Positions 21,326 to 23,785 of a DNA stretch of 23,785 nucleotides are shown here, in pieces. The notes below the pieces were generated by a model. That model was given only the letters and a program-made list of their open reading frames with translations. It was not told where the DNA came from and ran no database searches. Every line of letters starts with the position of its first letter. Positions within the stretch are counted from its first letter, which is position 1. The DNA lies in assembly GCA_002477565.1 (NCBI GenBank), contig DLQL01000061.1, forward strand, positions 441 through 24,225, read 5' to 3'. Position numbers and translations under genes: made by a program. Source of the DNA: Flavobacteriaceae bacterium UBA7433. Its GTDB lineage: Bacteria > Bacteroidota > Bacteroidia > Flavobacteriales > Flavobacteriaceae.

Positions 21326-23785
21326 TTACAATTCTATATTTATTCTTGCAAAAAGATACCTTCCTAAGAATCCAAATTGCGAAGTTCGTCGTGAATAGGG
21401 AAACGATGCATTCGACTGACTGCCGGGTCTATTTTCATCGGGATACACATCGAACACATTGTTGGCTCCAATGGTAATGCTTGTATTGTCGTTCATGTTG
21501 TTCGTAAGGGTTAAATCCGTTACAACTTTACCTCCGTAGACGGCATTGTCATTTACAGAAGCGCCCGCCACTCTAGCTTGCCCAGTAGAAAATTCATCGG
21601 GATCTGTTACTTCTCCAAAATACACATTTCGTAGTAAGACAGCCCATTTTTCACTGGATAAGTTGTGTGTTAAATTTATTTTGGTTCTCGGTTGAGCTAT
21701 GGTCAAAAAAGCCTCTTCTTGTCCATCAAAAAAGTCTCCTTCTAATCCTGCACTTGAAATATCGCTTGGAACATTGATATTCGTAATTTCTGTTTCAGAA
21801 AAAGTAGCAGCAAGCGTATTGTCAAGATTTAATTTATCTGAAAGAGCTATTTTATATCCGGCAACGATATCGATTCCTTGATTTTTTGTATCGATGGCAT
21901 TGGCTAAAAATTGCGCTTTCCCTGCTCCGGCCGCATCAAAAATGGGTTTCAGGGTAGTATCATCGTTGTGTGAAAATTTACCAGTTAAAACGATTCTGTC
22001 CTCTATTTCTATTTGATACGCATCAACAGTAAATGTGAAGTTGTTTATTTTTCCAGTAAAACCGACACTTGAACTTTTTGAAACCTCTTCCTTCAAAGTT
22101 CCTATGTTTAAGAGATCAGCCGGAGGACTGTCATTTGGAAACAAAACTACCTCTTCGGCAACACCGTTTGCATTGAAAATGGTGCTACTTCTGCTGTAAT
22201 ATTGTTGTTGCAAAGAAGGAGCTCTAAATCCAGTGCTATTCGCAGCACGCACAGAAATATTGTCAGAAAGTTTGATTCGCGTAGCTACCTTGTAGTTAAA
22301 AGTTTCTCCAAAGTCAGAAAAGTTTTCATAACGAGTCGCTAAGCTAACAAGTAAATTTTCAGAGATGTCTGCTTCCGTATCAAAATAAAGACCAATACTG
22401 TTTCGGTACTTATCAACGGCGTTCTGAGGTGTAAAACCTCCAAAAACTTGTGAAGTACCTGGCAAACTTTCTCCAAGCGCATTCGTTGCTCCTTCAGCGC
22501 CTCCAGATGTAGGAACACCGTTGTTGTTGTAAGTAGCGTATGAATTTTCTTTTCCGTCAAATATTTCAAAGTGATCCACTCTGTATTCTGCACCAAAGGC
22601 AATGTTCAATCCGGAGAAGATATCTTCGTTGAACTTATTGAAGTCTAAATTGGTTGTATTTTGCGAAAAAGAGTAAGATCCTGCATCAAAAACAGAAGGA
22701 GAAGTCGCTCCTAAACTGGCATTGGTACTGTTGACAACAGTAAAACCAAAAGTATTGGACCCAAAACTATTGGAGAAATCGACATTCCATCCGTTTTGTG
22801 TAACCCCTTTGATTCCCACAGCGTAAGACTGATCAAGAATATCGGATTGAATTCCAGGTAAAAAACCATCAGCATTTGAAGCAACATTCGCTTTAGGTCT
22901 CCATGGTTCCCTTAGAAATCCATAGGCCAATCCCTGACGATAGCTGATTCCTCCAAAAGAATAAATTTCTGTGTTTTCTGATAGAGGAAGCGATAAGTTT
23001 GTGAAAAATTTCCCTTCTCTCAATTTGGAAGTACCTACTTTGAATCTAAAGTCATTTCTTTCCAATCCTCGCGCAGCGAATTGCGCGTCGTCGAATTCTT
23101 GATAACTCCCAAATTCACCAGTCCCTTCATCAGGAAGAAAACCACGCAATAGCCCAAGGTCTCCAGGAGTATTCAAAACCCCATCGGTTGCCGATAAGTC
23201 AAGTTCAGCAATGGCCGTTTGATCGCTAGCACTGATGTAATTTGTGCCCAATAAAGCAGCGCCGCTTTGATAATCTTCAGCGGTCATTTCTGCAATGGTT
23301 TTTCCGCTTTGATTGGTAAAAGCGTGTTCCACAGCATTGGCAATGTCATAAATTTGCTCTGCATTGGTCGCGTTTCTTAGTGCAGGATTTCGGGTAGCAA
23401 TAGAACCTGTGAAATTGACAAATCCTCCTTTCGAACCTAAGTTGATTCCATAGTTGGCGTCGATTTGTAACTTTTCACCGTCAAAACCACCTTCTTGATG
23501 ATTGCTTTTCGAAGAATTGTTCGCTCCAAACGTCACTGAGAAGTCCAGTTTATTTGTGGCTTCTTTCAAGACAATATTGATGACACCAGCAATGGCATCA
23601 GAGCCGTATTGTGCTGCGGCACCATCTCTTAAAACTTCAATTCTTTTGATAGCTGCCGTTGGAATAGCGTTCATGTCTGTACCAACAGAACCCGCTCCAA
23701 CGGTTCCATTGACATTCAAATAAGAACTTTTGTGCCTTCTTTTTCCGTTTACCAATACCAATACTTGATCTGGTCCCAAACCTCT
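21326..23785 (-). CDS. TonB-dependent outer membrane receptor, C-terminal part (runs off right edge)
   Basis: The frame is open from the window edge for about 819 codons to a stop at 21326, so the signal peptide, any N-terminal domain and the first part of the plug are missing. The visible start is the end of the plug domain: GPDQVLVLVNGKRRHKSS, then AIKRIEVLRDGAAAQYGSDA and GVINIVLKE. The remainder is a beta barrel with alternating strands and aromatic girdle residues (for example SFGGISYRQGLAYGFLREPW, VSLATRYENFSDFGE, SVRAANSTGFRAPSLQQQYY). SusC-specific features are not obvious, so it looks like a general CirA/BtuB-type receptor for an iron complex or other ligand. The protein ends INIEL rather than in the usual aromatic residue. 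No SusD-like gene adjoins it. The ligand is unknown. Confidence 0.93.
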   Translation of the reverse strand, partial: RGLGPDQVLVLVNGKRRHKSSYLNVNGTVGAGSVGTDMNAIPTAAIKRIEVLRDGAAAQYGSDAIAGVINIVLKEATNKLDFSVTFGANNSSKSNHQEGGFDGEKLQIDANYGINLGSKGGFVNFTGSIATRNPALRNATNAEQIYDIANAVEHAFTNQSGKTIAEMTAEDYQSGAALLGTNYISASDQTAIAELDLSATDGVLNTPGDLGLLRGFLPDEGTGEFGSYQEFDDAQFAARGLERNDFRFKVGTSKLREGKFFTNLSLPLSENTEIYSFGGISYRQGLAYGFLREPWRPKANVASNADGFLPGIQSDILDQSYAVGIKGVTQNGWNVDFSNSFGSNTFGFTVVNSTNASLGATSPSVFDAGSYSFSQNTTNLDFNKFNEDIFSGLNIAFGAEYRVDHFEIFDGKENSYATYNNNGVPTSGGAEGATNALGESLPGTSQVFGGFTPQNAVDKYRNSIGLYFDTEADISENLLVSLATRYENFSDFGETFNYKVATRIKLSDNISVRAANSTGFRAPSLQQQYYSRSSTIFNANGVAEEVVLFPNDSPPADLLNIGTLKEEVSKSSSVGFTGKINNFTFTVDAYQIEIEDRIVLTGKFSHNDDTTLKPIFDAAGAGKAQFLANAIDTKNQGIDIVAGYKIALSDKLNLDNTLAATFSETEITNINVPSDISSAGLEGDFFDGQEEAFLTIAQPRTKINLTHNLSSEKWAVLLRNVYFGEVTDPDEFSTGQARVAGASVNDNAVYGGKVVTDLTLTNNMNDNTSITIGANNVFDVYPDENRPGSQSNASFPYSRRTSQFGFLGRYLFARINIEL

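Overview
The window looks like chromosomal DNA from a member of the Bacteroidota, most likely the Flavobacteriales. Supporting signs are a type IX secretion (T9SS) C-terminal sorting domain, a GIN-domain (DUF2807) protein, the Bacteroidota-type cell-surface motif near the left edge, a TonB-dependent receptor, moderate AT richness, almost no Shine-Dalgarno sequences, and repeated promoters with the TAnnTTTG -7 element. The protein genes resemble known flavobacterial families, mostly housekeeping. I saw no rRNA, tRNA, CRISPR array, insertion sequence or prophage.

Left part (1-5000): two exported proteins on the minus strand (one cut by the window edge, one T9SS substrate), a Tas-type aldo/keto reductase, then pgk with a strong terminator. 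pgk is divergent from holB (DNA polymerase III delta'). Next (5161-5727) is a lipoprotein with one Cache-type sensor domain. From 9378 down to 6008 on the minus strand lie ybeY, mnmG and a SAM methyltransferase. mnmG is bracketed by two parS-like palindromes, one an exact match to the ParB-site consensus. gltX and an SPFH/band 7 gene follow on the plus strand, then a decayed gene.

Centre (12597-17164): tatA, a GIN-domain protein and rnr read leftward and rpiB reads rightward. Between rnr and rpiB lie about 950 bp without an intact gene: a small decayed coding remnant next to rnr, then a very AT-rich tract with several DnaA-box-like 9-mers. With the parS sites 7-9 kb away and the change in gene polarity here, this is my candidate for the replication origin (inference, not shown).

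Right part (17702-23785): a HupE/UreJ-family membrane protein, a dCMP deaminase-family gene overlapping a ctpA-type S41 protease, an LpxH-type UDP-2,3-diacylglucosamine hydrolase with an apparent TTG start, and a convergent TonB-dependent receptor that runs off the right edge. No clear new multi-gene system is visible. The most notable features are the putative origin/centromere region, the degraded genes in the intergenic spaces, and a likely leaderless holB transcript.
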